Positions 11,401 to 23,433 of a stretch of 64,000 nt of DNA are shown here, piece after piece. Made by a program: the position numbers and the translations under genes. The stretch covers positions 434,001-498,000 of the forward strand of contig JAFCMP010000528.1 in assembly GCA_017506865.1 (NCBI GenBank), written 5' to 3'. Under the pieces are notes generated by a model. That model did not search any database, had not been told where the DNA came from, and saw nothing but the letters and a program-made list of their open reading frames with translations. Numbering within the stretch: position 1 is the stretch's first letter; the number at the start of each line of letters is the position of its first letter. The stretch is from Tribonema minus. Taxonomy: Eukaryota > Sar > Xanthophyceae > Tribonematales > Tribonemataceae.

Positions 11401-14400
11401 AGGCGTTTCTGCCGGAGACGCGAGCGCTGCTGCACGCCGCCATGGGCAAGGTGTTCTTCACGGGGGGGGACAGCGCTCAGGCGGGGCTCGCGGACGCGGT
11501 GTTCGACAGGCTGCTGGACGCGTTCGAGCGGCGCGCGTGCGCGCCCGGGGAGTGGCTCATGAAGGAGGGGGAGGTGAGCGCTGCTGATAATGTACACTTC
11601 AACTGTGAAGTTCATGGTTTGACAGGCTGCTGGACGCGTTCGAGCGGCGCGCACGCAAGCGGCGCGCGTGCGCGCCGGGGGAGTGGCTCATGAAGGAGGG
11701 GGAGGTGTGCGTTGATGGGGGTTAAAACTTCAAATTTGAGGTTCATGTTTTGAGCGCCTCATTTGATGCGGCGTTCAACAGGCTGCTTGACGCGTTCGAG
11801 CGCCGCGCGTGCGCGCCAGGGGAGTGGCTCACGAAGGAGGGGGCGGTGAGTGCTGCTGAGAACGCAAAAACAGTGTGAACTTCAATGTTGAAGGTCATAT
11901 TTTGAGCGCCGCGTGCGTGCACGCCGGGGGAGTGGCTCATGAAGGAGGGGAACAGCGCGCTGATGTGTAGTTCAATCTTGTGTCATGTCAGCCTCAATCT
12001 TGAAGTTCCGTGTCACACCTGATCATGGTTGTGTGCGCGCCGGGGGCGTGGCTCATTAGGGAGGGGGAGGTGAGCGCGCTGATGTAGACTTCAGCTTTGA
12101 AGTTTGTGTCAAAACAGGTTTTTTTTCTGAGCGCCGTGCACATGCGCGCCGGGGGAGTGGCTCGTGAGGGAGGGGGAGGTGAGCGTTGATGGCCTAAATC
12201 TTCAAATCTGAAGTGCATGTCACACACAGGATGCGTGTTGTGGCAGCAAGCCAGGGTATGGGGGGCAGCAGGGGGGCATCGGGGGGCTGGGGGGTCGCAC
12301 AGCCGGTGTGTCCGAGCTCGCGCGGAGAGTGGGTGCGTAACAAGAGATCTGAATGAATTGCAGTACGCTGCAAACAAACCAAGGACAACAACACAATCAT
12401 CATCTGCATTGACAGATGCGGAATGTATAATGCGCGCTATAACAGTGCCTGGGAGCTGACCCCCAGCCTACCCCCCCCCCCCCCCCCCCCCAACCCTCTG
12501 CAGGAGGGCGAGAAAATGTACATCGTGGCCGAGGGCACCCTGGAGGTCTTTGTCGGTGACGAGAAGGTGCGCGACATCGGGCGCGGCGACGCCGTCGGCG
12601 AGCTCGCACTGCTCTACAGCGCGCCGCGCAGCGCCTCCGTGCGCGCCGCCCCCGCCGCCGCCGACGCCGACGCAGCGGCAGCGGCGCCCGCCGCGGCGCT
12701 GTGGTCGCTCGCGCGCGACGCGTTCCGCGAAGTTCAAGCGGTGACGTCGTGCGAGGCGATGGTGGCGCGGTTCGAGGCGCTGAGCGCTGCCCCCGCACTT
12801 GAAGTTGTGGACCGCTACGCGCTGAGCATGCTGGCGGGGGCGGCGGAGGAGGTGACGCTGCGCGCGGGCGAGGCGATGGTCGTGGAGAAGCAGGCCATCA
12901 CCAGGTGCGCGCATCGCCTGTTAAAGGAATTGTTGATGCTCTTGTGCTTCAAGAATGGGTGTGGGTGGTCTTGACGGCGGTAGGTATGCCGAACTGACAG
13001 GTTCAGTTCAGTCTTTGCATTTTCATGAAAAGATGTTGAGCTTGGGAGGCGGAATAGCCCAGATGGTCAATGTGCGTACCGATTGCAACAAGGTGTCAAT
13101 GGCTCTGTCGCAAAGGACACCAAGTTCAGGTCAGCGACATTGCATACTGCATCTCCTGCTCCACACCAGCCTCGTCCACCTGCCCCCCGACCTTTGTACC
13201 TCCAGTGTATTGCAAGCAGGAGTCCTTGCACAGCGGCATTCGCTGTGTTCGACGCTGCTACTGGCCCATTCTTGCACACCCCTTTGTGCTGCACACGGAC
13301 TGAATCACACCTCCACCAAAAGCATCATCCGCCCCTGCCGGCACCCCCCTGCCCCCCCCCCCCAGGTGCATCCTCGTCGACTCCGGCAAACTTGAAGTCA
13401 CAAGTTCAAACACGCGCGGGCGCATGGAATTGGAGCGTCTCTGTGGCGTTGCTCGCTCAAAGGGCGCGCCTCCGTTGCTCTCAGGACCGGACCTGGGACC
13501 AGGACTGTTCCTGGAATCGGGCGCGTTCCTGGGAATGCCGCTGCTGCTGTGCGCCGGCAAGGGGAAGCGGGGGGCGTGGACGAAGGCCCCCGCGAATAAG
13601 GCCAAGGGCCATGTGAGTGTTCGGCGAGTGTGCGTGTGGCTTTCGGGCGAAGCGCTGTGCGGGATGTGTGCGTTGGTGTTGTGCAGCGGTGGGGGCTGTG
13701 CGGGACTGAACGTGCGCACGTGTCATGCTGCTGGATGAGGAGACTGGAGCTGAGCCTGCAGAAGTGTTCTGTGGACATTATGGGGGGCAGGGGGGGGAGT
13801 TGGGTGTGTGGGGGGGGTATCAAATGCCAAGTTGACCGTTCATCACCCTGACTCAAACACCAGTTGGCCCAGCTGTTAATAGTGCCGTGCCAGACAACAA
13901 CACTAGATCCGCCACACACAGGACGGCTGTTTGTGGCTGATCTGCCAAAAAAACGTGCAATGCGCTATACTTGTCGCAGACATTATTATTTGCATGAGGG
14001 GGCCCGGATGTTGGACACCACCACTTGTATCTCAGCACTGCTTCATGACCACTACCTCTCCCCCATCTTTGCTGCGCACTGACTGCCGCACTTGACAATG
14101 ACGCTCCCTCGGCTTGTCTGATCAGGGTCACAGCTAACCCTTGCCCCGACCTTAAAATGTGCCAATATCTCTGAAGTGCTGTCTCTGCCCACGAGAGCAC
14201 TGCCACTCAAGCCTCTCAACTGCTGCACCCCCACACACACACCCCTCCCCTCCTGTTCCCCAGGAGAATGAATTTCCCGGCGCGGTCTGCCCTGTAACTG
14301 TCACTGCGCTGGAGCCCACGCGCGTGACCGTCTTCACGGTGGCGCAGTTTGAAGCAGCCGCGGGGCCCGTGTCTGAGGTGTTCAGTCAGGCCATTCAGGG

Positions 14401-17400
14401 GCGTCCCAGCGTGCTGCGGCCGATGGGCATCGTGGCGGAGGCGGCGCACACGCAGCAGGTCAAAGTTGAAGTTGAAGTTAGCGCCACCGCTTGAAGTATT
14501 CAGTCAGCTCATGCATATCCGAGCGTGCTGCCGTCGTGGAGGCGGCGCACATGCAACAGGTCAGTGTTGAGGTTGACGTCACCCACTTGAAGTTGTTGTC
14601 AGCGTATATATACAAGCGTAATGCTGTCGCGGAGGCGGCGCACGCGCAGCAGGTCGGTGTTCAAGTTGGTGTCACCACTGAAGTATTCAGTGAGCTCTAC
14701 TTACATACCAGCGTGCTGCGGCCAATGGGCATCATGGTGGAGGCGGCGCACATGCAGCAGGTCGGTGTTGAAGTTGGCATCACCACTTCAAGTTTCAGCC
14801 AGGTCATACATGCACATGCACACAAAAGCCGGCCCAACGTGCTGGCGCCCGTGGCAGAGGCTGTGCACACGCAGCAGGTCAAGGCTGAACTTTACGCCAG
14901 CACTCAAAGGCACGCAGCAGGTTGGACGCATGGTGTCAGCAATGAGTGTTGTCGCGGAGGCGGCACATGTAGCAGATTTGTGGTGAAGTTGGCATCAAGA
15001 GTTGAAGCAACTATCTGCAATGTGAGAAGCACACGTCGACGCTAAGCCAAGCACCACACGCGTAGAGCCAGACTTGCAGAACTGAGGATGTGTACCAATG
15101 TAGACGGCTGCAGAGGAACCCAGAGGCGTGCTCGCACTTGCTGAGCACTGATGCCCAAAGAGGCATGCTCGCACTTTGGTGCGGCTGCATCATATGTGCC
15201 TTCATGCTCGCTGCGTACTTCCACATGCTGTGCACATGCAGTGCGTGAGGCAAGGGGCAACAGAGTTGACGGTCACGTTCTCATGCTGGTTGCAGGAGCA
15301 CTTTGAGCCAAGCGAGTTCCAGCAAGTGCAGTTCCTGGGAACAGGCAGCTTTGGGAGAGTCAACCTCGTCAAGTTCAAGGATGCCGCGCGACAGGAGCGA
15401 AGCGCAACATGCCGGTAAGTGTGTACTTTAAAGTACATGCCCCAGTGCCTGTTGTAGCAGCGCAGCTCACGCGTAAGCAACTTGTTCAACTTCGTACGCG
15501 AGATTTTCCCCTGTACCTGCACCCCGACTGTGCTGGTGTACCCCCCGATGTCCCTCCTGGCCATAGCACAGTAGGGTACCCAGCGCAGCCCGCATGTATC
15601 CTGCCTACCCTTGCCTGGCCCTGTCTGCAACACTCTGTCTGATCACTGACGCGCTGCTGACTTGGTTGCTGTGCCGCTCCACTCATCCATTTCATTTTGT
15701 TCCTTCATTCATTCATTCATGTCATTCACTCATTACGTGCGCAGCGGCGTCAAGCACTTTGCGCTCAAGGCGCTGGCGAAGCAGGCCGTCATTGACTACG
15801 GCCAGCTGAGCCCGTCTCATTTATTCATTCATCCATTCGTCATTGATTTCATTCATTCACCACATGCGCAGCGGCGTCAAGCACTTTGCGCTCAAGGCGT
15901 TGGCAAAACAGGCCGTCATTGACCGCGGCCAGCTGAGCCATGTCAAGGACGAGCGGCTGCTGCTGTTTGCACTGGACCACCCCTTCATCCTCAAGCTCTA
16001 CGCCACGTTCCAGGACCATGACTCCATATTCCTGCTCACGGAGGTGAGCGCTGCCATTGCAGTGAAGGATATATATCATGTGGTAACTGAGCAATGGGGG
16101 GTTGCACGGCTGGGCTTCTGTACTTTTGCGTCACAGCCATGTTGAAGTTGCTGCCTTGAAGCGACTTAGCTGACGGAGGTGAGCGCTGCCACCGCCGCAA
16201 GAATCATATATATCATATGGTGACTGAGCATCGGGGGCTCGCACAGCTGCGCTCCCGTCCTCGTGCGTTGCAGCCAATTTGAAGTTGCTGCACTTGAAGT
16301 GATTAGCTAGGCACATCTGACATCTGGCCCTATTTGTGGGCGCCCTGCAAAGCTGAGGTCACGAGTAACCAAGAGGTAACTGGCTGTTTATGAATTCTCG
16401 GGGCGTGGGAAACTTGCCGTGCACCAGACTCAGGAGTTGATCAGTGTGCACCATTGCTTGGTGCACATGCTGCCTCTAGTGTAGCCTTTTACCCATCCCT
16501 TGCCCTGACTCTAGCCCTTACCATGGAGGTGCACCAGAAGTGCCAAATACGCTTAGAGTTATTTTAATATGGCTACATACATCAAATCAGTGACCTCGTT
16601 TTGAAGCCTTGTGATGTAAACAGAGTACTTGCTTTGGCACGAGTTGAGCACCATGCATTTTTATGTCAGGCGTGTGCATAATCATGGAGGCAGCTGTGCA
16701 TTGTGTTCATGCTTGGCCACACCATCCTGACAGTGCGTGCATGGCCAGGCTAATCGTCGTGAGCAGGCAGTGATGGCCAACAACCTTTGAAGCGATGCTC
16801 AAACGGCCCGACGCACAAAACATGAATAACATCAGCAGTGACTGCAACAGAACTCATGATGCCAATACGCACGCCGTGGAATTCGGAATGTTGCCCATGA
16901 TTGCACTCACGTGCACATGACAGTTTGGTTGCTGCAACAAGATTTGTGTTATGTGCTGATCGTGATGATGCTCAGGCGGTGACAGCGGGCGAGATGTGGA
17001 GCGTCATCTGCAAGGGCTGTACCGGCCACAAGGAGTGCAACCTAACCCTAATCCTAATCCTAATCCTGACTCTCACCCTAACCTAACTAATGCGGAACCC
17101 TGCCCATGGCGCAACCACGTGCAAGCAACACCTCTGTGTGAAAAAGTTGGTGTTATCGTGTTGGTCATGGTGATGCTCAGGCGGTGACGGCGGGCGAGAT
17201 GTGGAGCGTCATCTACGAGGGCATCACAGGCCACAAGGAGGGCAGGCTGCCCATCAACCACTGCGTCTTCTACGCCGCGTGCGTGCTGGAGGCACTGGCA
17301 CACATGCACGGCAAGGGCGTCGCGTATAGGTACATGCATACGTACCCACCCCTTTTAATCACTGCATGTTCTACGCGGCATGCGTGCTGGAGGCACTGGC

Positions 17401-20400
17401 TCACATGCTCAGCAAGGGTGTTGCACACAGGTACGTACCTGCCTCATGAACCACTGCGTGTTCTACGCGGCGTGCGTGCTGGAGGCGCTGGCTCACATGC
17501 ACGCCAAGGGCGTCGTGTACTGGTGTGTACTGGTGTGTGTACAGCCGTGACCTCAAACGCGACACGTCTTCAAGTTGCGTGCACTCGCCAATCTAGGTTG
17601 AAGTGCGTTGCAGCCGCCTCTTCAGATAAATTTCAAAGGGCGTGTGTCGCATGTACTCCAGGAGCACCGATTGCGCGTCATGGAGGTGCACGCTGCCGTG
17701 TCGACATCTGCCTATCACAGCCACCGAGCGAAGCGTCACCGTCAGTTTCTGCTACTGATTTGCATACGTATGTGGCACCTGCTATATATGCGCCCTCTCG
17801 CGTGGCGCAGTGTATGGGGATTGGTTGCATGTCTGCAGGCAACCCCAAGCCATGTGCCCCCCAATATTTTGAAACAGCATATCTGAAACGCGCTGCGCGC
17901 TTCTCCCCACAATTTAATTGCAGTGCATGAGTGCCTTGGCATGATGGTACCCTCACTTTTTCCCTTGATCACGCCAGAACAACAGCATACGCGTAGGCCT
18001 GGGGTCTGGGCTAGAGTTAGGACTCCATAGGGGGCAGGCAGAGGTAATATAGGACATGAGCAATTTACACACAATCACCGTCTTGGACGTCACTGCTGTA
18101 TTGACAGACATGAATCACAGCGGTAGGCCACACAAACACAACCTTCAATCACGAACATCAACTCCATGACCACAAGGCTTGGATTGACTCGCTGCTGCAG
18201 GTTCCCATTTCAGAAGCTCAACCAGCTTGAACTGGTCACCTCATTGCTTCACAAGTGACCTGCGATGATCCAACTTCAGCCTGATTTAGATGCACATTGT
18301 TCCCTGGAATGAGCATGGGCCCATGCTGAGCGCTGCTGCTGTGCTGCACCCTGCTGCACGTTTTGCCGTCCCGGTGCAGGGACCTCAAGCCTGAGAATAT
18401 TATGCTGGATGGGATGGTACGAAATGTTGGCTCATGAGCCGTGTTTCTGAATGCTTCAATAAATTAGACGCACGTTGTGAAGCAGCAAGCTCGTGACCTG
18501 TCATGTTCTGTGCGAGAAACGTTCCGCATCAGGACCAATATGCTCGGCAGCAAATTCCCTCAGTTGACTTGGGTGCTGAGCTTGCGTTGATCAGAGTGCC
18601 TTTTTGAAGCACTGCGTGCCTTATTTAAGGCCCCATGCAGGGGCGAAGCACCGCATGACAGCGCTTTTGAAATACTTCAACAACTGCATACTGGATGTCC
18701 ATTGTAAGCACAGCATACTTGTTACTTTTCAAAAGTTCGAAGTATTGCAAACGGCATCGTCTCGCCCAGCGCTTTGAGCATCAGCCACCTTGATGCCATC
18801 CGCTAACTAAGCAATGCCTGCGGTTTTGCACGGACCATTGTCCTTGCCGCACCATGTCCTTTCTATTGATTGTTGCATAGGGCGCAAAATAGCGCACATG
18901 ATTGATGTCAAGCTTGCTTGCTACCAGGGCCTACACGCATCTTGTGACACCTTCCAAGAAGTGTCCCAATGCGCATTCACACTCACCTCAGCACGTACTT
19001 GTGGGCATGCATTGCCAGGGGTATGTATGTTTCACATAGCCCTCACCATGCCCTACCTACCCTGGTCATGCCCTGGGGCGCGCCGCAGGGGTTCCTGTGC
19101 ATCATCGATTATGTAGTGCCTTGACAATTATTACCACTACAGCCGGGTGCTGCCAGTGTGCTTGAGCATCACCTCTTTGTAACTCTCACCGGTAAGGAGC
19201 TGACTGTACCTACCCCCCCCCCCTTCCCACACACACACGGCGCACACTGCAGGTGTTCCTGCGCATCACCAATTAGTCCCTTGGTGATTATTGCCACTAC
19301 TGTCGGGTGCTGCCAGTGTGCTTGAGCCTCACCTCTATGCAAACACACACACACAACGCGCGCGCGGCGCACACTGCAGTGGTTCCTGCGCACCATCAAA
19401 CTGTGTAAATCTCAATGTTTACAAACTGACTGCGGCAACCTCCCCCCCCCCACACACACAAACACATACTGCAGGGATTCCTGAGAATCATTGACCTCGG
19501 CTTTGCCAAGAAGATCCCCTTTGTCGTGAACGTAGACGGCAAGCCAGAGATACACCCCAAGTCGTACACCATGTGCGGAACCCCGGAGTACCTCGCACCG
19601 GAGTTCATCTTCAACAGCGGCCACGACAAGAGCGTGGACTACTGGGCCTTTGGCGTGCTCGTTTTCGAGTTCACCGCGGGGCACACGCCATTCCAGGTAC
19701 TTCAAGGCAGAGCATACCAGCGGCAAAGTAGAAACGCAGCCAAGTGCTCTGCAGACCTGTTGCTCGCACTCTCATTTGGGCTGCAGTTACAACTTTCAAA
19801 CCAACAGAAAATCTCATGTATGTGCCCTTGCGTCGCATCGCAGGCGCCCCAGGAGCCGCGGGACATGACCAATCTCTTCACGCGCATTGCGTGCTGCAAG
19901 CGGGACGGCGTGCGGTTTCCCCCGGTGTGTATACTTGAAGTACTATTCACATGCTGCTTCACCTTATATTGGTGTTTGAAGAAATGTACTTCAAAAAAGA
20001 AGTATATACTTTGGGTGCACCCTGGGAACAAAACCAAGCGTGTGTCTATGTGATGATAGGGGGGGGGGAGGACACCAGTCGGGAGCTAATGGTGACCCTG
20101 GCCCTGTTGTATGCGGCGCTGCTGCGGCATTGTGCGCTTTCCCAAGGTCCGCAACATTCGAACCAACATCCATATGATGTGCCTCAAACGCAACACACCA
20201 TTATTGCCATGACCTGTGGTTCCATGTACTTGAAGAAGTTTCGCGCTACGTAGGACCAGAAGTCATGGGTCCACACAGCTACTTAGGCTCCAGGACTAGC
20301 CGCCTTGTCCTGGTGGACGCTGTGCATGCCTGAGACCTAAGAGCAAGCCTTGCTGATGCTCTCATTACATGCCGTCACTGCGCAAAGCTGACCACTTGAT

Positions 20401-21777
20401 GAAGCTCAAGTTATGCATGCGCGTAGCCCTGAGGCAAGTCGCACTTACCCAAATACTCCTTGAAGTACATACCAACCCTAACCTCAACCCTGAATCAACC
20501 CCTAACCCTAACCCGAACGGTCCCTGTTCACACCCAGTCCTCATCGTAGTCCCAGATCTGCTCGTGCATATGCTCGATGCATATACCAGGTTGGCCACAG
20601 CAGGGGTGCCGAACGTCCGATCTAACCCTAACCCTAACCCTTGCTCAAGAGCAGCACAGGCAGACAAGTCTTGAAGAGAGAGAACACGATGTGACATGAG
20701 TGAAGCAAAGGGAACGCAAGGGTCCCCACAAGGTCTCGTTGCCGTGTTTGATGTTGATGCGAAGAGGAGGACGGCTTGAACTTGTACGGACAGCGTCAGA
20801 CAGGCATAGCCCTGTTGCCAATAGCTACCGGGTAGGCTGCACTACCAGAGTTGTGAAGCTGTGCACACTGTTTTCATGTGCCCTTTGATATGCAATCCGA
20901 ACTAGTTGCACCTGATTCGCATAACGTCAGGTCCAGCTCTACATCCCATACTTCGAAGCATCAAGGTCTAGGGTGACCAGCCAGGTCTGCGTATGACCTG
21001 TGCTGGCAATGAGATGTGACTGTCGATACTAACCTACCCATATCACCTGCATCAACTTGCAGTCCCTCCGGGCAGCACAAAGCTGACCGCAACCTATATC
21101 TATACCTACTTCCAAGACTTTTGACCGAGGGATGCCGTTACGGCCCGTGCCTCCTCCACCAGGGGCCCCCCAAAGCAGCCCCATGCAGCCCGACCAGCCC
21201 TCGACGCTCTCTCTCGTACCTCTATCAACCACACTATGCGGTTCACCCCCGCGGCAACCCTAGTCCCCCTACCCCCCCTCAACAATCTCTCTCACACTTC
21301 CATCAACCTCACTATGCGCTTCACCTCCGCATTGACCACCCCCCCCCCCCCCAACCTTGCAACCCCCCCCCCCCCCCTCTTCCCCCAGGACTTTGATCGC
21401 AAGACAAAGTTGTGCCACCATTCCCACCTGTCTCACCCAAGCGCCTGCATCGAACCCTGAATCCACCCCCCCCACCCCCCCACCCCCCTCCCCCCCCAGG
21501 ACTTTGACCGCAAGACCAAGGGGCGCCCCACACGCGACCTCGTCTCGCGCCTCCTCACCGCGGACGCGAGCCAGCGCCTCGGCGCGCTCACGGCGGGCGC
21601 CGACGGCGTGCGCGCGCACGCGCACTTCGCCGGCGTCGACTGGGCAGCGCTCACCGCCAAGCGCGCCGCCGCGCCGTGGGCGCCGCCGCGCGAGCTCGGC
21701 AAGCTCGGCGCCGACGACGATGCGCACAAGGACGTGCCGGTGTTTGCGGGCGACCAGGCGGCGTTCGCGGACTGGTA

Positions 21778-21778
<1 letters not shown>
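8404..21778 (+). CDS. cGMP-dependent protein kinase-like, gene 1 (13 exons, predicted 846 aa)
   Basis: Exons: 8404-8448, 9887-10158, 11252-11573, 12504-12904, 13366-13612, 14264-14458, 15296-15414, 15872-16043, 17181-17329, 18380-18416, 19475-19696, 19844-19924, 21500-21778; all borders are GT-AG and phases join in one frame. The N terminus MGSGSSAQ has Gly2 and Ser6 of a myristoylation site. RRASV (about residue 110) is a kinase-substrate or autoinhibitor motif. cNBD-A carries GELALLYSAPRSASV (E246, R255; Ser after Arg suits cGMP). cNBD-B is degenerate. AGC kinase domain: GTGSFGRV (509-516), K542, E561, Thr gatekeeper T590, YRDLKPEN (D642), DLG (D660), activation-loop T685 in SYTMCGTPEYLAPE, C terminus FADW resembling the PKA FxxF tail. 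ELW/EMW after the hinge and GHD..DYW favour PKG over PKA. Confidence 0.93.
10094..10473 (+). repeat. Echo array of PKG1 exon 2 end (3 copies)
   Basis: The last 65 nt of exon 2 (reading MLPPAGGAYVIQDRHNSPAN), including the CAG/GTAC donor, recur at 10242-10306 and 10409-10473 inside intron 2, spaced 148 and 167 bp. The 64-nt segment after the nearest upstream AG would shift the frame if spliced in, so these copies look like duplicated border fragments rather than usable cassette exons. Confidence 0.9.
10940..11300 (+). repeat. Echo array of PKG1 exon 3 start (3 copies)
   Basis: Three direct copies with a period of about 150 bp, each holding the acceptor region (CTGAGCAGCGCCGCGC) and the exon start up to GGCGACCACGCC. 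Only the last copy (from 11241) continues into the cNBD-A coding sequence. The intervening sequence contains stops in the exon frame. Confidence 0.88.
11505..12180 (+). repeat. Echo array of PKG1 exon 3 end (about 6 copies)
   Basis: The exon end coding for RLLDAFERRACAPGEWLMKE plus its GAG/GTGAGC donor is followed by decaying copies near 11620-11706, 11771-11848, 11906-11950, 12036-12072 and 12127-12180. Each copy is separated by a spacer containing ACTTCAA...TTGAAGTT-like words. GGGGGAGTGGCTCATGAAGG is the best preserved core. Confidence 0.9.
14405..14980 (+). repeat. Echo array of PKG1 exon 6 end (about 6 copies)
   Basis: The exon end VLRPMGIVAEAAHTQQ with donor CAG/GTC is repeated downstream near 14521, 14620, 14703, 14838 and 14941, each followed by a GTTGAAGTTG-type spacer. 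Copies differ by point changes and truncation, so they have aged separately. Confidence 0.88.
15741..15940 (+). repeat. Duplicate of PKG1 exon 8 start
   Basis: The acceptor and first ~70 nt of exon 8 (GVKHFALKALAKQAVID, the catalytic-lysine strand) occur at 15741-15812 and again at 15868-15940, offset 127 bp, with ATTCATTCATT tracts before both. The first copy has no donor at its end, so only the second fits a complete exon. Confidence 0.9.
16967..17525 (+). repeat. Echoes around PKG1 exon 9
   Basis: An upstream partial copy (AVTAGEMWSVICKG, 16976-17037) precedes the full exon 17181-17329. Two partial downstream copies of its end (FYAACVLEALAHM..KGV) lie at about 17366-17433 and 17446-17520. 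The exon thus has echoes on both sides. Confidence 0.87.
17040..17095 (+). repeat. Interstitial telomere-like CCCTAA tract
   Basis: Imperfect CCTAAT/CCCTAA repeats inside intron 8 of PKG1. Similar short tracts occur at 20473-20520, 20622-20642, 24390-24412, 40303-40322, 46350-46386, 46493-46512, 47263-47283 and 60068-60090. Confidence 0.8.
19076..19500 (+). repeat. Echo array of PKG1 exon 11 start (4 copies)
   Basis: Four copies of the acceptor region CACACTGCAG followed by GGTTCCTGCGCATCA-like sequence (about 19076, 19240, 19366 and the real exon at 19475). Only the last continues into the DLG and activation-loop coding sequence; the others soon meet stops. Confidence 0.85.
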
Positions 21779-21812
<34 letters not shown>

Positions 21813-22250
21813 CGCAGTGCTGACGGTGGCGGCGGCGGCGGCTGCAGCGATGGCGGCAGACGCAGCGGCGAAGGTGGCGGCAGCGGCGGCGGCGGCGGCT
21901 GCGGCGGCTGCGGTGGCGGCCGCAGTGCTGGCAGCAATGGAGGCGATTGCTGCTGTGGCGGCTGTGGAAGTGGCAGCGTTCACTGCGACCGCTGCGATCC
22001 GTGGTGCCGGCAGTGGCGGCGGCGCTGCACAGGCACACCGGCAGCCACGGCACTGCGCGGTGGCAGCAATCGCTGCACAGCAGTGGCGGCAGCGCTCTGT
22101 GAGAGTGGCAGCGGTTCACGGCAGCGGTGGCAGAGTGCCGCTGCCCTCAATGGCGGCGGTGTGTCGTGTACGACGGCAGCACTCCACAGCACCCACACTT
22201 CTCAGACAAATAGCACCAGTAGCATAGCCGTGTAAGGCCTCACAGACACA
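21779..22250 (+). other. GGC-rich low-complexity 3' flank of PKG1
   Basis: Directly after the TAG stop come (GGC)n and then GCAGTGGCGGC-type repeats. It is open in several frames because of triplet composition, not because it is coding. A comparable low-complexity flank follows PKG2 (42163-42600), so the region was probably duplicated with the gene. Confidence 0.6.
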
Positions 22251-22896
22251 GATGCCCATGGCGACACTGCGACGGGCGTCGCAACACATTATCAATCGGA
22301 GTGCGCAGCACCACCCGCGCAATGACGGGATGGATTACATCCGGCCAACAGAGGCAGACATGTGGGATCGTGATGAAACAGCCGTGGCGCCAGGATCTGC
22401 TCTCAGTGCGGGCTCGCATAAGCCCCCCCCACACCAGGACAGGCAGAACGCCGCAACGTCACAGCAACAGACAGCTGAGCATTGCTCACGCTCTGTCCAT
22501 GGCAAGTATGTGCCTGAAGTACAAGGTTGCTGATGGCTCCCCACTCTTGCACACACGGGCGCAGGGCTGCGAAGGGGGCAAGAGTACAATATCAACAGCG
22601 GTGCTCAGAGCGTGCTCACAAGGCAGCCATGTTCTCAAGCGACCATGCGCACTCCCGGCCTGGGGACACCCCACAATGTTCAGTACCATGTGCAGCGCGC
22701 AGCCATTACCGATGGCGCGACACACGGGGCTCCCCACACCGTCGGCAAGGCGGCGCGCAGGGGAGGACGGGGGGGGGCTCAGGGGACGGGCAATTTGCTG
22801 CATAGCAGCATGCGGCGGCCGCAGGCGCTGATGTACCTCACATACATACATGCCCCCCCCCCCCCCCCCCTTCCCCCCATTCCCCCCCCCTTCAAG

Positions 22897-23433
22897 CCGC
22901 TGCGCATCACGCTCTGCGACGTCGCGCGGTAGTGCAGTCGCGGGCGGTGCTCAGTTTTGCGTCGCGCATACGCACCCCTTGTTGTTTCTATAGAGTAAGA
23001 GTCGTGCGTTCACGCTGGAGGTGCCGGCAGCGGGGTTTGAGAGCACAGCTCAACTTGAAGTTCACCAGGTGCGGTCGGGCCGACCCCCATGCAGCCGCCT
23101 CCACGGATTGAGCTACGCACCCTTGCCTACTTCCAGCGCAAACGCGATGTCACATCTATTTCAAGGCGCATAATGAACACCACATCGACCCCTCTCACAT
23201 GGTTTGTGACTGCCTTGCAGATGCTGCACACAGCGCAGAATTCTGTGATCGCCTTGCTGATGCTGCACAGCTCAAACTTGAAGCTGTGCCGCGCGCCTGC
23301 TCTTGGCAAGCACCGTCCTCCCTGCCAGAGCTGCTGTGACCCTTTGCACAAGTGTCATCGTCAGCTTGCTAACATCATGTGCAGCACGCTTCAAACGGCA
23401 CCCCTCGAGGGCCGCGCCTACAGCGACTGGTAG
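22897..23433 (+). CDS. Unrecognised gene, candidate C-terminal exons
   Basis: Three exon-like pieces: about 22897-22928 after a poly-C tract (PLRITLCDVA), 22994-23068 between TATAG and CAG/GTGCGG (frame begins SKSRAFTLEVPAAGFES, ends LEVHQ), and a terminal piece 23389-23433 after ATGTGCAG (LQTAPLEGRAYSDW, stop TAG). The middle piece looks coding, but phases between pieces could not be reconciled with certainty, and no 5' exons were found in 22.2-22.9 kb. I do not recognise a family. Confidence 0.3.

Noticed and set aside
16976..17037. First copy of PKG1 exon 9 as an alternative exon
   Set aside because: Lacks a donor and diverges into a telomere-like tract after GHKE; treated as an echo.
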